A stretch of DNA of 64,000 nt from WFQV01 sp964611145. Lineage in GTDB: Bacteria; Bacteroidota; Ignavibacteria; Ignavibacteriales; Melioribacteraceae. The stretch spans positions 1 to 64,000 of the forward strand of contig CAZSYM010000004.1 in the NCBI GenBank assembly GCA_964611145.1, written 5' to 3'. The position numbers and the translations under genes are program-made. The stretch's first letter is position 1. Each line of letters begins with the position of its first letter. The notes below the pieces were generated by a model. That model was not told where the DNA came from. It worked only from the letters and a program-made list of their open reading frames with translations, and did not search any database. This document shows, in pieces, positions 21,786-29,312 of this stretch.

Positions 21786-22430
21786 ATGGCAAAGAAAAAA
21801 ACTGAAGAAACGAAAAAGAAAACGACAAAAAAGGCGGAAAAAACCGCTAAGGAAGTGAAAGTGGAGGACAATTACGTACCCCGACTTTATGAAAAATACA
21901 AAAATGAAATTGTCCCCGCATTGATGAAGAAATTCTCTTACAAAAACGTCATGCAGGTGCCCAAACTGGTTAAAATTGTTGTGAATATGGGCGTTGGCGA
22001 AGCGGCTCAGGATTCCAAGCAATTGGAAGAAGCAATAGCGGATTTGCGCACTATTACGGGACAGCAACCTATTATTCGTACTGCGAAAAAATCCGTTTCG
22101 AATTTCAAACTTCGCCAAGGAATGAAAATCGGTGCCAAAGTTACTTTGCGCCGTGCGATGATGTATGAATTTCTTGATAGATTGATTACCGCCGCCTTGC
22201 CACGTGTGAGAGATTTCCGTGGCGTTTCGGATAAATCCTTTGACGGCCGCGGTAATTACACATTGGGAATTAAAGAACAAACCGTATTCCCGGAAATTAA
22301 TGTCGATAAGGTTAATAAAATTCGCGGTATGGATATTACTTTCGTAACCACCGCGAAAACGGATAACGAAGCCTACGAACTTCTTTTAGCTTTCGGTTTT
22401 CCGTTTAAGAAAAAAGAAATGCAACAATAG
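21786..22430 (+). CDS. rplE: 50S ribosomal protein L5 with lysine-rich N-terminal extension
   Basis: A 214-residue L5, which binds 5S rRNA in the central protuberance. The usual L5 is about 180 residues and begins near YVPRLYEKYKNEIVPAL. Here about 29 residues precede it, built of Lys, Glu and Thr (starting MAKKKTEETKKKTTKK). No methionine lies at the canonical start, so the extension appears to be translated. The core motifs MGVGEA and RGNYTLGIKEQ are normal. Confidence 0.96.
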   Translation: MAKKKTEETKKKTTKKAEKTAKEVKVEDNYVPRLYEKYKNEIVPALMKKFSYKNVMQVPKLVKIVVNMGVGEAAQDSKQLEEAIADLRTITGQQPIIRTAKKSVSNFKLRQGMKIGAKVTLRRAMMYEFLDRLITAALPRVRDFRGVSDKSFDGRGNYTLGIKEQTVFPEINVDKVNKIRGMDITFVTTAKTDNEAYELLLAFGFPFKKKEMQQ

Positions 22431-22448
22431 TAAATTAAAAGGACTATT

Positions 22449-22718
22449 ATGGCAAGAAAGTGTATGGCAGCCCGTGAGGCTAAAAGACGAAAATTAGTGG
22501 AAAAATACGCTAAAATCCGTAAGGAATTGAAAGAAAAAGGCGATTACGAAGGTCTTCAAAAATTGCCTAAAAATTCCGTTCCCGTTAGACTGCATAATCG
22601 TTGTCAGATTACCGGCAGACCACGCGGGTATTACAGGAAATTTGGCGTCTCGAGATTAGTGTTTCGTGAAATGGCACTTCGTGGAGAAATCCCCGGAGTA
22701 AAGAAAGCAAGTTGGTAA
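22449..22718 (+). CDS. rpsN: 30S ribosomal protein S14 (zinc-independent form)
   Basis: An 89-residue S14 of the long, zinc-free type. The C-terminal segment RLHNRCQITGRPRGYYRKFG has one cysteine where the short type has paired CxxC motifs. S14 is a late-binding head protein. The start follows AAAAGGACTATT. With cysteine-free L33 it suggests partial loss of ribosomal zinc, although L36 and S4 keep their zinc ligands. Confidence 0.96.
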   Translation: MARKCMAAREAKRRKLVEKYAKIRKELKEKGDYEGLQKLPKNSVPVRLHNRCQITGRPRGYYRKFGVSRLVFREMALRGEIPGVKKASW

Positions 22719-22735
22719 TTAAAGGAGATATTTAA

Positions 22736-23131
22736 ATGCCAGTAACCGATCCGATTGCAGATTTTTTGACAAGAATTAGAAACGCAGTAAAAGCAAAGAA
22801 GAGATGGGTGGAAATTCCCTCTTCGAAAATGAAAGAGCAAATGGCTCAAATTATGCATGATTATAAATTCATCCGAGATTTCTCGGTGGAAAAGGACAAT
22901 AAACAAAATATTCTTCGAATTTATTTGAAGTATGTTGACGGTGAATCCTCTATTACCGGGCTCAAAAGAATAAGTAAACCCGGCTTGAGAGTTTACGTTG
23001 ATAAGGACCATATCCCACGCGTGCTTAACGGCTTGGGAATCGCTATTATTTCCACTTCGAAAGGATTGATGAGCGATAAGCAAGCACGTAAGGAAGGTAT
23101 TGGTGGAGAAGTTATTTGTCACATTTGGTAA
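22736..23131 (+). CDS. rpsH: 30S ribosomal protein S8
   Basis: A 131-residue S8, starting MPVTDPIADFLTRIRNA. In enterobacteria it represses the spc operon at the L5 mRNA. The conserved C-terminal segment is GIAIISTSKGLMSDKQARKEGIGGEVICHIW. The start follows AAAGGAGATATTTA, a strong ribosome-binding site. Confidence 0.97.
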   Translation: MPVTDPIADFLTRIRNAVKAKKRWVEIPSSKMKEQMAQIMHDYKFIRDFSVEKDNKQNILRIYLKYVDGESSITGLKRISKPGLRVYVDKDHIPRVLNGLGIAIISTSKGLMSDKQARKEGIGGEVICHIW

Positions 23132-23155
23132 AAATTTAGTAACGGAGTTTGAAAA

Positions 23156-23689
23156 GTGTCCAGAATAGGCAAAAAACCGATTAATATTAAAGATGTTCAG
23201 GTTACCGTAAAAGATAGAGAAATTACCGTTAAAGGTAAATTGGGAGAACTTAAATTTAACGTTCACCCGAACATTACCGTGGAGGTGCAAGGCGAGGAGT
23301 TAATCGTAAAAAGACCGAATGACCAAAAGGAAAACCGCGCTCTTCACGGAATGACACGCGCTATCTTGCAAAATATGGTTACGGGTGTTACGGAAGGTTA
23401 CACCAAAAGCTTGGAAATTGTCGGTGTGGGTTACAGAGCGGAATTGAAGGGAAAAAATTTGCTTTTGACCGTCGGGTATTCGCATCCTATTTATTTTATC
23501 CCGCCGGAGGAAGTAACTATCGAAGTTCCCGCTCCTACACAGATAAAGGTCAGCGGAATTGACAAGGAATTGGTCGGCTTGGTCGCCGCCAAAATTCGTT
23601 CCTTTAGAAAACCCGAACCATACAAGGGTAAAGGAATTAGATATTCGGATGAAGTAATTATTAGAAAAGCCGGAAAGACGGCAGGTTAA
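23156..23689 (+). CDS. rplF: 50S ribosomal protein L6
   Basis: A 177-residue L6 with two related domains, next to the sarcin-ricin loop. It starts with GTG followed by SRIGKKPINI and carries the conserved C-terminal RKPEPYKGKGIRYSDE. The start context combines GGAG (23144-23147) with TTTGAAAAGTG. The length is normal. Confidence 0.97.
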   Translation: MSRIGKKPINIKDVQVTVKDREITVKGKLGELKFNVHPNITVEVQGEELIVKRPNDQKENRALHGMTRAILQNMVTGVTEGYTKSLEIVGVGYRAELKGKNLLLTVGYSHPIYFIPPEEVTIEVPAPTQIKVSGIDKELVGLVAAKIRSFRKPEPYKGKGIRYSDEVIIRKAGKTAG

Positions 23690-23716
23690 AAATTTTGGCA
23701 GGAGAGTTAGGTTAAA

Positions 23717-24082
23717 ATGCTATCGAAAAAATTGACACGTAGAGAAAAGAAAAAAATAAGAATTCGAAAAAAATTATTCGGAACGCCCGAGCGTCCCAGA
23801 ATTGTTGTTTACAGAAGTTTGAAGCAAATTTATGCTCAATTGGTTGATGATACAACCGGCAGGACTATCCTTTCGGCTAGCTCCTTGTCGAAGGAAATTT
23901 CAGATGAAATTAAAAAATCCAAAAACAAATTGGATGTTTCTTTTGCCGTAGGTGAACTTCTTGCGAAGAAGGCGAAAGAGAAAGGCATCGAAAAAGCCAT
24001 TTTCGACCGCAGCGGCTATGCATATCACGGAAGAGTGAAAGCCGTGGCGGAAGGTGCCCGCAAGGGCGGTTTGATATTTTGA
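23717..24082 (+). CDS. rplR: 50S ribosomal protein L18
   Basis: A 121-residue 5S rRNA-binding protein of the central protuberance, starting MLSKKLTRREKKKIRIRKK. The C-terminal FDRSGYAYHGRVKAVAEGARKGGL is typical. It starts behind AGGAGAGTTAGGTTAAA. It is followed, unusually, by a tRNA gene 5 nt after the stop instead of directly by rpsE. Confidence 0.97.
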   Translation: MLSKKLTRREKKKIRIRKKLFGTPERPRIVVYRSLKQIYAQLVDDTTGRTILSASSLSKEISDEIKKSKNKLDVSFAVGELLAKKAKEKGIEKAIFDRSGYAYHGRVKAVAEGARKGGLIF

Positions 24083-24087
24083 TTTTT

Positions 24088-24161
24088 TGCCGGGTCGTCT
24101 AATGGCAGGACAGCGGCCTTTGGAGCCGTATGTAGAGGTTCGAATCCTCTCCCGGCAGCCA
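24088..24161 (+). tRNA. tRNA-Gln (anticodon TTG) inside the spc operon
   Basis: The acceptor stem TGCCGGG (24088-24094) pairs with CCCGGCA (24151-24157), with discriminator G and encoded CCA to 24161. The anticodon stem GCGGC/GCCGT encloses the loop CTTTGGA (anticodon TTG). The T arm is AGAGG-TTCGAAT-CCTCT. All conserved positions are present, so the gene looks functional. It lies 5 nt after rplR and 38 nt before rpsE on the same strand, so it must be processed out of the ribosomal-protein transcript unless it has its own promoter. Confidence 0.96.
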
Positions 24162-24199
24162 AAATTTGTTGGAATTATGTTTGAACAAAGGAGACTAAA

Positions 24200-24706
24200 T
24201 TGAAACCTAAAAAAGTAACAGTTCTTGAAGGTCTTAAAGAAAGAGTTGTGCAGATTAATAGAGTCGCCAAGGTGGTTAAAGGTGGACGCCGTTTCTCCTT
24301 TAACGCTATTGTTGTGGTAGGCGACGGCAACGGACATGTTGGCGTAGGCTTGGGAAAAGCTAATGAAGTAACCGATGCTATTTCCAAGGGGATTGACGAT
24401 GCTAAAAAGAACATTTACAAAATTCCCATCGTGAAGGGAACCATCCCTCACGAAATTATTGGGAAATACGGAGCCGGTCGGGTGCTACTTAAACCTGCTT
24501 CTCCCGGTACCGGTCTAATCGCAGGCGGCGGTGTGCGCGCCGTTCTGGAATTGGCGGGTATTCAGGACGTGCTTACGAAATCTTTGGGTTCCAGCAATCC
24601 TCATAACCAAGTTAAAGCTACCATGCAAGGATTGCTGAACTTGATTGATGCACGTGCAATGGCACATAAGAGAGATATGACTATTAGCGAATTGTTTAAT
24701 GCCTAA
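24200..24706 (+). CDS. rpsE: 30S ribosomal protein S5
   Basis: A 168-residue S5 with an N-terminal double-stranded-RNA-binding-like domain (VVKGGRRFSFNAIVVVGDG, about residues 28-46) and a C-terminal domain. It acts in decoding fidelity and mRNA unwinding. The start is TTG at 24200 behind AAAGGAG (24188-24194), downstream of tRNA-Gln. The ribosome-binding site lies in the 38-nt spacer after the tRNA. Confidence 0.96.
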   Translation: MKPKKVTVLEGLKERVVQINRVAKVVKGGRRFSFNAIVVVGDGNGHVGVGLGKANEVTDAISKGIDDAKKNIYKIPIVKGTIPHEIIGKYGAGRVLLKPASPGTGLIAGGGVRAVLELAGIQDVLTKSLGSSNPHNQVKATMQGLLNLIDARAMAHKRDMTISELFNA

Positions 24707-24718
24707 TTGAGGACGGAG

Positions 24719-24907
24719 ATGGCTAAGAAATTAAAAATTACGCAGACGAAAAGCATAATTGACAGACCGAAAGACCAAAAGCGCACGATTGAAGCGCTGG
24801 GATTGGGAAGACCTAATTACGTAAAAATTCATAACGATACTCCTCAAATTCGAGGAATGATTAGAAAAGTTTCACATTTGGTAAAAGTCGAAGAAATTGA
24901 AGAATAG
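24719..24907 (+). CDS. rpmD: 50S ribosomal protein L30
   Basis: A 62-residue L30, starting MAKKLKITQTKSIIDRPKDQ and including LGLGRPNYVKIHNDTPQIRGMI. The start at 24719 follows GAGGACGGAG; a longer in-frame start at 24707 would run from the rpsE stop and lacks a ribosome-binding site. L30 is absent from some bacterial lineages but present here. Confidence 0.95.
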   Translation: MAKKLKITQTKSIIDRPKDQKRTIEALGLGRPNYVKIHNDTPQIRGMIRKVSHLVKVEEIEE

Positions 24908-24915
24908 GTGATTAA

Positions 24916-25380
24916 ATGGATATTTTAAGTAATCTGAAATATGCCAAAGGCGCTGTAAAGAAAAGAAAAAGAGTTGGAAGAGGCGAAGGCTCCGGCTATG
25001 GCGGCACTGCAACGCGCGGAATGAACGGACAGAAATCCCGTTCCGGCGCTAAAAGACGTGCCTGGTTCGAAGGCGGACAAATGCCTTTGCAACGTAGAGT
25101 TCCTAAAAAGGGATTCAATCATATTTTTAAAATACATTATCAGGCGGTTAATGTGTCCGACTTGCAAAGATTGGTCGATGCCAACAAATTGACGGACGAA
25201 AACATTACTCCCGCCGTCCTTTTTAAAAACGGTGTTATTTCAAAAGCCGCCGCTCCGTACAAAATTTTGGGTAACGGAGATTTGACGGCTAAATTGAATG
25301 TGGAAGCTCATAAATTTAGCGCTTCCGCAAAAGAAAAAATTGAGAAAGCTGGCGGAACCATAAAAGAGATTAAAGCCTAA
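24916..25380 (+). CDS. rplO: 50S ribosomal protein L15
   Basis: A 154-residue L15. Its glycine-rich N-terminal part (RVGRGEGSGYGGTATRGMNGQKSR) threads into 23S rRNA, and a globular C-terminal half follows. The last base of its stop codon is the first base of the secY start (TAATG), so the two are translationally coupled. Confidence 0.96.
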   Translation: MDILSNLKYAKGAVKKRKRVGRGEGSGYGGTATRGMNGQKSRSGAKRRAWFEGGQMPLQRRVPKKGFNHIFKIHYQAVNVSDLQRLVDANKLTDENITPAVLFKNGVISKAAAPYKILGNGDLTAKLNVEAHKFSASAKEKIEKAGGTIKEIKA

Positions 25381-26717
25381 TGGGAAAATTTCAGAATACT
25401 TTTCGGAATATTTACAAGGTACACGAGCTAAGGCAAAGAATTCTTTACACCTTGGCTTTACTGGTTATTGTTCGAATCGGTGCTCATATTACGTTGCCCG
25501 GAATAGATTCGCATTTGCTTGCCGATGCAATGGCAAACAGCACTTCGAACAATCTTTTCGGACTGTACGACTTATTTGTGGGTGGAGCGTTTAAGAATGC
25601 GGCGATTTTTGCGCTTGGAATTATGCCCTACATTTCTTCTTCAATTATTATTCAGCTTTTGGGTGCCGTTGTGCCCTATTTTCAAAAGTTGCAACACGAA
25701 GGAGAAGAAGGACGGAAGAAAATCACTCAGCTTACCCGTTACGGTACGGTGCTGATTTCCGCTTTCCAGGCTTGGGGTGTAACCATTCACTTGCGCAATA
25801 TCTCCACAAACGGACAGTCAATTGTACCTGCGGCAATTTCACCCTTTATGTTTACCGTTTCCGCGATTATGATTCTTACCGCCGGTACGGTCTTTATGAT
25901 GTGGATGGGTGAACAAATAACCGATAAGGGAGTTGGTAACGGTATTTCTCTGATAATTTTTATCGGAATCATCGACCGTCTTCCTTTCGCTATTTTGGAT
26001 GAGTTTCAACTTTTGCAATCGGGACAAAGGAACATAGTCATCGAAATAGTAATCTTGGCTTTCTTGTTCCTCATAATTGCGGGAATAGTTCTGGTAACGG
26101 AAGGCACAAGGAGAATTCCTGTTCAATATGCCAAGAGAGTTGTCGGGCGTAAAGTTTATGGCGGAGTTACCCAATATATACCTTTGAAGGTGAATACCGC
26201 CGGAGTTATGCCCATAATTTTTGCTCAATCGATTATGTTTATTCCGAGCACCGTGCTTTCGTTTTTCCCCGATAGCGAGTTTATGCAAAGTCTGTCGCAG
26301 TATTTCGTTTATACCTCGTTCAGTTATTCGTTCATTTATGCTTTGATGATTATTTTCTTCACTTATTTTTATACTGCGATTGCTTTTAACCCGCAAGATG
26401 TTGCGGAGAATATGAAAAAACAAGGTGGATTTATACCCGGGATTCGCCCCGGAAAACAAACCTCCGAGTTTATCGATAATATTTTAACGAAAATCACTTT
26501 ACCGGGTTCCATATTTTTGGCTTTGGTTGCCATTATTCCCGCTTTTGTTTCTAGATTGGGAGTTTCGGGAAGATTTGCTTCCTTTTTCGGAGGTACAAGT
26601 CTGTTGATTATTGTCGGCGTGGCTTTGGATACTCTGCATCAGGTAGAGTCCCATCTTACTATGCGCCATTACGATGGATTCTTGAAATCCGGTAAAATAC
26701 GCGGGAGACGCGGTTAG
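25380..26717 (+). CDS. secY: Preprotein translocase subunit SecY
   Basis: A 445-residue membrane protein with ten predicted transmembrane segments forming the protein-conducting channel. The N-terminal TM1 with RIGAHITLPGID leads to the plug region. The cytosolic loop GTRRIPVQYAKRVVGRKVYGG (about residues 241-261) binds SecA or the ribosome. FNPQDVAENMKKQGGFIPGIRPG is the second conserved loop. It overlaps rplO by 1 nt. The next gene is map; adk, which usually intervenes, is missing. Confidence 0.97.
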   Translation: MGKFQNTFRNIYKVHELRQRILYTLALLVIVRIGAHITLPGIDSHLLADAMANSTSNNLFGLYDLFVGGAFKNAAIFALGIMPYISSSIIIQLLGAVVPYFQKLQHEGEEGRKKITQLTRYGTVLISAFQAWGVTIHLRNISTNGQSIVPAAISPFMFTVSAIMILTAGTVFMMWMGEQITDKGVGNGISLIIFIGIIDRLPFAILDEFQLLQSGQRNIVIEIVILAFLFLIIAGIVLVTEGTRRIPVQYAKRVVGRKVYGGVTQYIPLKVNTAGVMPIIFAQSIMFIPSTVLSFFPDSEFMQSLSQYFVYTSFSYSFIYALMIIFFTYFYTAIAFNPQDVAENMKKQGGFIPGIRPGKQTSEFIDNILTKITLPGSIFLALVAIIPAFVSRLGVSGRFASFFGGTSLLIIVGVALDTLHQVESHLTMRHYDGFLKSGKIRGRRG

Positions 26718-26720
26718 AAA

Positions 26721-27482
26721 TTGATTTTAATTAAGACTAAAAAAGAAATAGATTTTATTAGAGAAAGTTGTCAGATTGTTGCGGAGACTTTACAGCTTTG
26801 CAAAAGTTATGTAAAGCCCGGAATTACGACGCTGGAACTTGACCGTATTGCCGAGGATTATATCCGAAGTCAGGGAGCCGTTCCCGCTTTCAAAGGATAT
26901 TCTCAAGGCGATGCGGAAGGATTCCCGGGAACGATTTGCGCTTCCGTAAATGAAGAAGTCGTTCACGGAATCCCCAGCGATAGAGTTCTTCAAAATGGAG
27001 ATATCATTTCGATTGACGTCGGCGCCGTTAAAAATCACTACTTCGGTGATGCGGCTTTGACCGTTGCTGTTGGGGAAATATCCGATGAAAAACGGAGATT
27101 GATGAAGGTAACCGAGGAAGCTCTCTACAAAGGTATAGAGGCGGCGGTTGTCGGAAACAGAATCGGAGATATTTCCGCGGCTGTCCAACAGCACGTGGAA
27201 GCAAACGGTTATTCGATTGTACGCGAGCTAACCGGTCACGGAGTGGGAAGATTTTTACACGAGGACCCACAAATTCCGAATTTCGGAAGGCGGGGGACGG
27301 GCGCCAAAATCAAGAACGGAATGACAATCGCAATCGAGCCGATGGTTAACGCTGGCGAGCATTACGTCCGTGTCGCAGATGACGGTTGGACGGTCTATGC
27401 CGCAGATTTGAAACCCTCGGCGCATTTTGAACATTCGATTGCTATTATTAATGGTAAACCGGAAATATTAACGGTGTGTTAA
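26721..27482 (+). CDS. map: Methionine aminopeptidase, type I
   Basis: A 253-residue enzyme that removes the initiator methionine from nascent proteins. The metal ligands of the pita-bread fold are visible: D in SIDVGAVKNHYFGDAALT, H in LTGHGVGRFLHEDPQ and E in TIAIEPMV. The start is TTG, 3 nt after the secY stop, with GGTTAGAAATTG upstream and no Shine-Dalgarno, so translation probably depends on secY coupling. An adk gene is not present here. Confidence 0.93.
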   Translation: MILIKTKKEIDFIRESCQIVAETLQLCKSYVKPGITTLELDRIAEDYIRSQGAVPAFKGYSQGDAEGFPGTICASVNEEVVHGIPSDRVLQNGDIISIDVGAVKNHYFGDAALTVAVGEISDEKRRLMKVTEEALYKGIEAAVVGNRIGDISAAVQQHVEANGYSIVRELTGHGVGRFLHEDPQIPNFGRRGTGAKIKNGMTIAIEPMVNAGEHYVRVADDGWTVYAADLKPSAHFEHSIAIINGKPEILTVC

Positions 27483-27701
27483 ATGGCTAAACAAGGACCG
27501 ATAAAAGTCGATGGAGTAGTGACGGAAACTTTGCCGAACGCAAATTTTCGTGTGAGGCTGGATAACGGACATGAAATATTGGCTCACATTTCCGGTAAGA
27601 TGAGAATGCATTATATTAAAATTCTGGTAGGGGACAAAGTTGCAGTTGAACTTTCTCCCTACGATTTGAACAAAGGTAGAATTACTTACAGGTACAAATA
27701 A
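27483..27701 (+). CDS. infA: Translation initiation factor IF-1
   Basis: A 72-residue S1/OB-fold protein, starting MAKQGPIKVDGVVTETLPNANFRV and with the conserved HISGKMRMHYIKILVGDKV. It occupies the 30S A-site during initiation. The ATG immediately follows the map stop codon with no gap, so it has no independent ribosome-binding site beyond the end of map. Confidence 0.97.
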   Translation: MAKQGPIKVDGVVTETLPNANFRVRLDNGHEILAHISGKMRMHYIKILVGDKVAVELSPYDLNKGRITYRYK

Positions 27702-27714
27702 CGGAGAAATCGAG

Positions 27715-27828
27715 ATGAAGGTGAGAGCCTCGGTTAAGAAGATGTGCGAGCACTGTAGAATAATTAAAAGAAACGGCGTTGTACGCGTTATTTGCAAAAA
27801 CCCGAAACACAAGCAACGTCAAGGTTAA
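27715..27828 (+). CDS. rpmJ: 50S ribosomal protein L36 (zinc-binding form)
   Basis: A 37-residue protein starting MKVRASVKKMCEHCRII. It keeps all four zinc ligands: C11, C14, C27 and H32. This contrasts with the cysteine-poor L33 and S14 in the same cluster. The start follows ACGGAGAAATCGAG. It sits between infA and rpsM, the standard order. It is the smallest gene annotated here. Confidence 0.95.
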   Translation: MKVRASVKKMCEHCRIIKRNGVVRVICKNPKHKQRQG

Positions 27829-27851
27829 AAGTAACTTAGGAGGTTAGTAAT

Positions 27852-28235
27852 TTGGCTCGAATAGCAGGCGTAGATTTACCGAAAAATAAGAAAGCTTACA
27901 TTGGATTAACTTACATTTACGGAATCGGGCAACATACCGCCAAGACTATTTTGGAAAAAGCGGGCGTTGACCCGGATAAAAGAGTTGCCGATTTAACCGA
28001 AGAAGAAGTTGCCGGAATACGTTCGGTTATTACGGCTAACTACAAGGTGGAAGGAGCTTTAAGAAGCGAAGTTCAGCAGAACATCAAGCGCTTGATGGAT
28101 ATTGGTTGCTACAGGGGACTTCGACACAGACGCGGCTTGCCGGTTCGAGGTCAAAGAACCAGAACCAATGCCAGAACGCGCAAAGGTAAACGTAAAACTG
28201 TTGCCGGAAAGAAAAAAGCTCCGGGTAAGAAATAA
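27852..28235 (+). CDS. rpsM: 30S ribosomal protein S13
   Basis: A 127-residue S13 with ARIAGVDLPKNKKAYIGLTYIYGIG at the N-terminus, a helix-two-turns-helix, and the basic C-terminal tail RGLPVRGQRTRTNARTRKGK that contacts the P-site tRNA. It starts with TTG at 27852 behind AGGAGG (27839-27844). It opens the alpha-operon group. Confidence 0.97.
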   Translation: MARIAGVDLPKNKKAYIGLTYIYGIGQHTAKTILEKAGVDPDKRVADLTEEEVAGIRSVITANYKVEGALRSEVQQNIKRLMDIGCYRGLRHRRGLPVRGQRTRTNARTRKGKRKTVAGKKKAPGKK

Positions 28236-28260
28236 TCCTTAAAATAGCAGGAGTTAGGAA

Positions 28261-28647
28261 TTGGCTAAGACACAGAGAAGAACAAAAAAGAAAGTACACG
28301 TCGATGCTGTGGGCGTTGCTCACATAAAGGCTTCGTTTAATAATGTTTTGGTGACGATTACCGATATTTACGGAAATACGATTTCGTGGTCATCCGCGGG
28401 TAAAAATGGATTTAAGGGTTCCAGAAAAAATACCCCTTTTGCGGCTCAAGTTACGGCTGAAGCCGCCGCAAAAGAAGCATACGATTTGGGACTGCGGAAA
28501 GTTGACGTTTTGGTTAAAGGTCCCGGCTCCGGCCGAGAAGCCGCAATACGTGCCCTTAATACCGCAGGATTGCAGATAATGTCCATTAAGGATATTACGC
28601 CTATACCCCATAACGGTTGCAGACCACCGAAAAGAAGAAGAGTTTAA
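28261..28647 (+). CDS. rpsK: 30S ribosomal protein S11
   Basis: A 128-residue S11 of the platform. AHIKASFNNVLVTITDIYGNTISWSSAG is the conserved core and it ends with PHNGCRPPKRRRV, the family C-terminus. The start is TTG at 28261 behind CAGGAG. A basic N-terminus (AKTQRRTKKKVHVD) precedes the core. The gene lies 25 nt after rpsM. Confidence 0.97.
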   Translation: MAKTQRRTKKKVHVDAVGVAHIKASFNNVLVTITDIYGNTISWSSAGKNGFKGSRKNTPFAAQVTAEAAAKEAYDLGLRKVDVLVKGPGSGREAAIRALNTAGLQIMSIKDITPIPHNGCRPPKRRRV

Positions 28648-28663
28648 TTAGGAGAGATTTTAG

Positions 28664-29290
28664 ATGGCAAGATATACTGGTCCCAGCTGCAAATTGTGCA
28701 GACGTGAAAAACAGAAATTATTTTTGAAAGGTACCAAATGTTATTCGGATAAATGCCCGCTCGAAAAAAGAAATTATGCTCCCGGTCAGCACGGCTTGAG
28801 CAGAAGAGCTAAATATTCCGAGTATGGTATTCAGTTGCGCGAGAAACAAAAGATTAAAAGAATTTACGGATTGCTCGAAGGACAATTTAGACTCTATTTC
28901 GACAAAGCGAACCGCCAGAAGGGCGTTACGGGCGAAAACCTTATTAAACTTCTTGAAAGACGTTTGGATAACGTCGTTTATCGCCTCGGTTTCGCTCCTT
29001 CGAGAAAAGCGGCTCGTCAGTTGGTTCTTCACAGACATTTCCTTGTTAACGGGAAAATAGTTAATATCCCCTCTTATCTCCTTTCTCCCGGCGACGTTGT
29101 TAGCGTGCGGGAAAAGAGTAAGAAGCTGGATGTAATCCACCACTCTTTGGGAAGAACCAAAGACAATCTCTACAATTGGTTGTCCGTTGATAAAGCGAAT
29201 CTCCAAGGCACTTTCTTGAACATGCCCGAAAGAGATGAGATTCCGCTTGAAGCAAACGAACAATTGGTTGTTGAGCTTTATTCTAAATAA
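28664..29290 (+). CDS. rpsD: 30S ribosomal protein S4 (zinc-binding form)
   Basis: A 208-residue S4. The N-terminal zinc site has C9, C12, C26 and C31 (CKLC...CYSDKC), and the S4 RNA-binding domain is at about residues 97-160 (RLDNVVYRLGFAPSRKAARQ). It nucleates 30S assembly and in enterobacteria represses the alpha operon. The start follows TAGGAGAGATTTTAG. Retention of zinc ligands contrasts with S14. Confidence 0.97.
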   Translation: MARYTGPSCKLCRREKQKLFLKGTKCYSDKCPLEKRNYAPGQHGLSRRAKYSEYGIQLREKQKIKRIYGLLEGQFRLYFDKANRQKGVTGENLIKLLERRLDNVVYRLGFAPSRKAARQLVLHRHFLVNGKIVNIPSYLLSPGDVVSVREKSKKLDVIHHSLGRTKDNLYNWLSVDKANLQGTFLNMPERDEIPLEANEQLVVELYSK

Positions 29291-29312
29291 TAATAAATCA
29301 GAGGTTTTTTAA

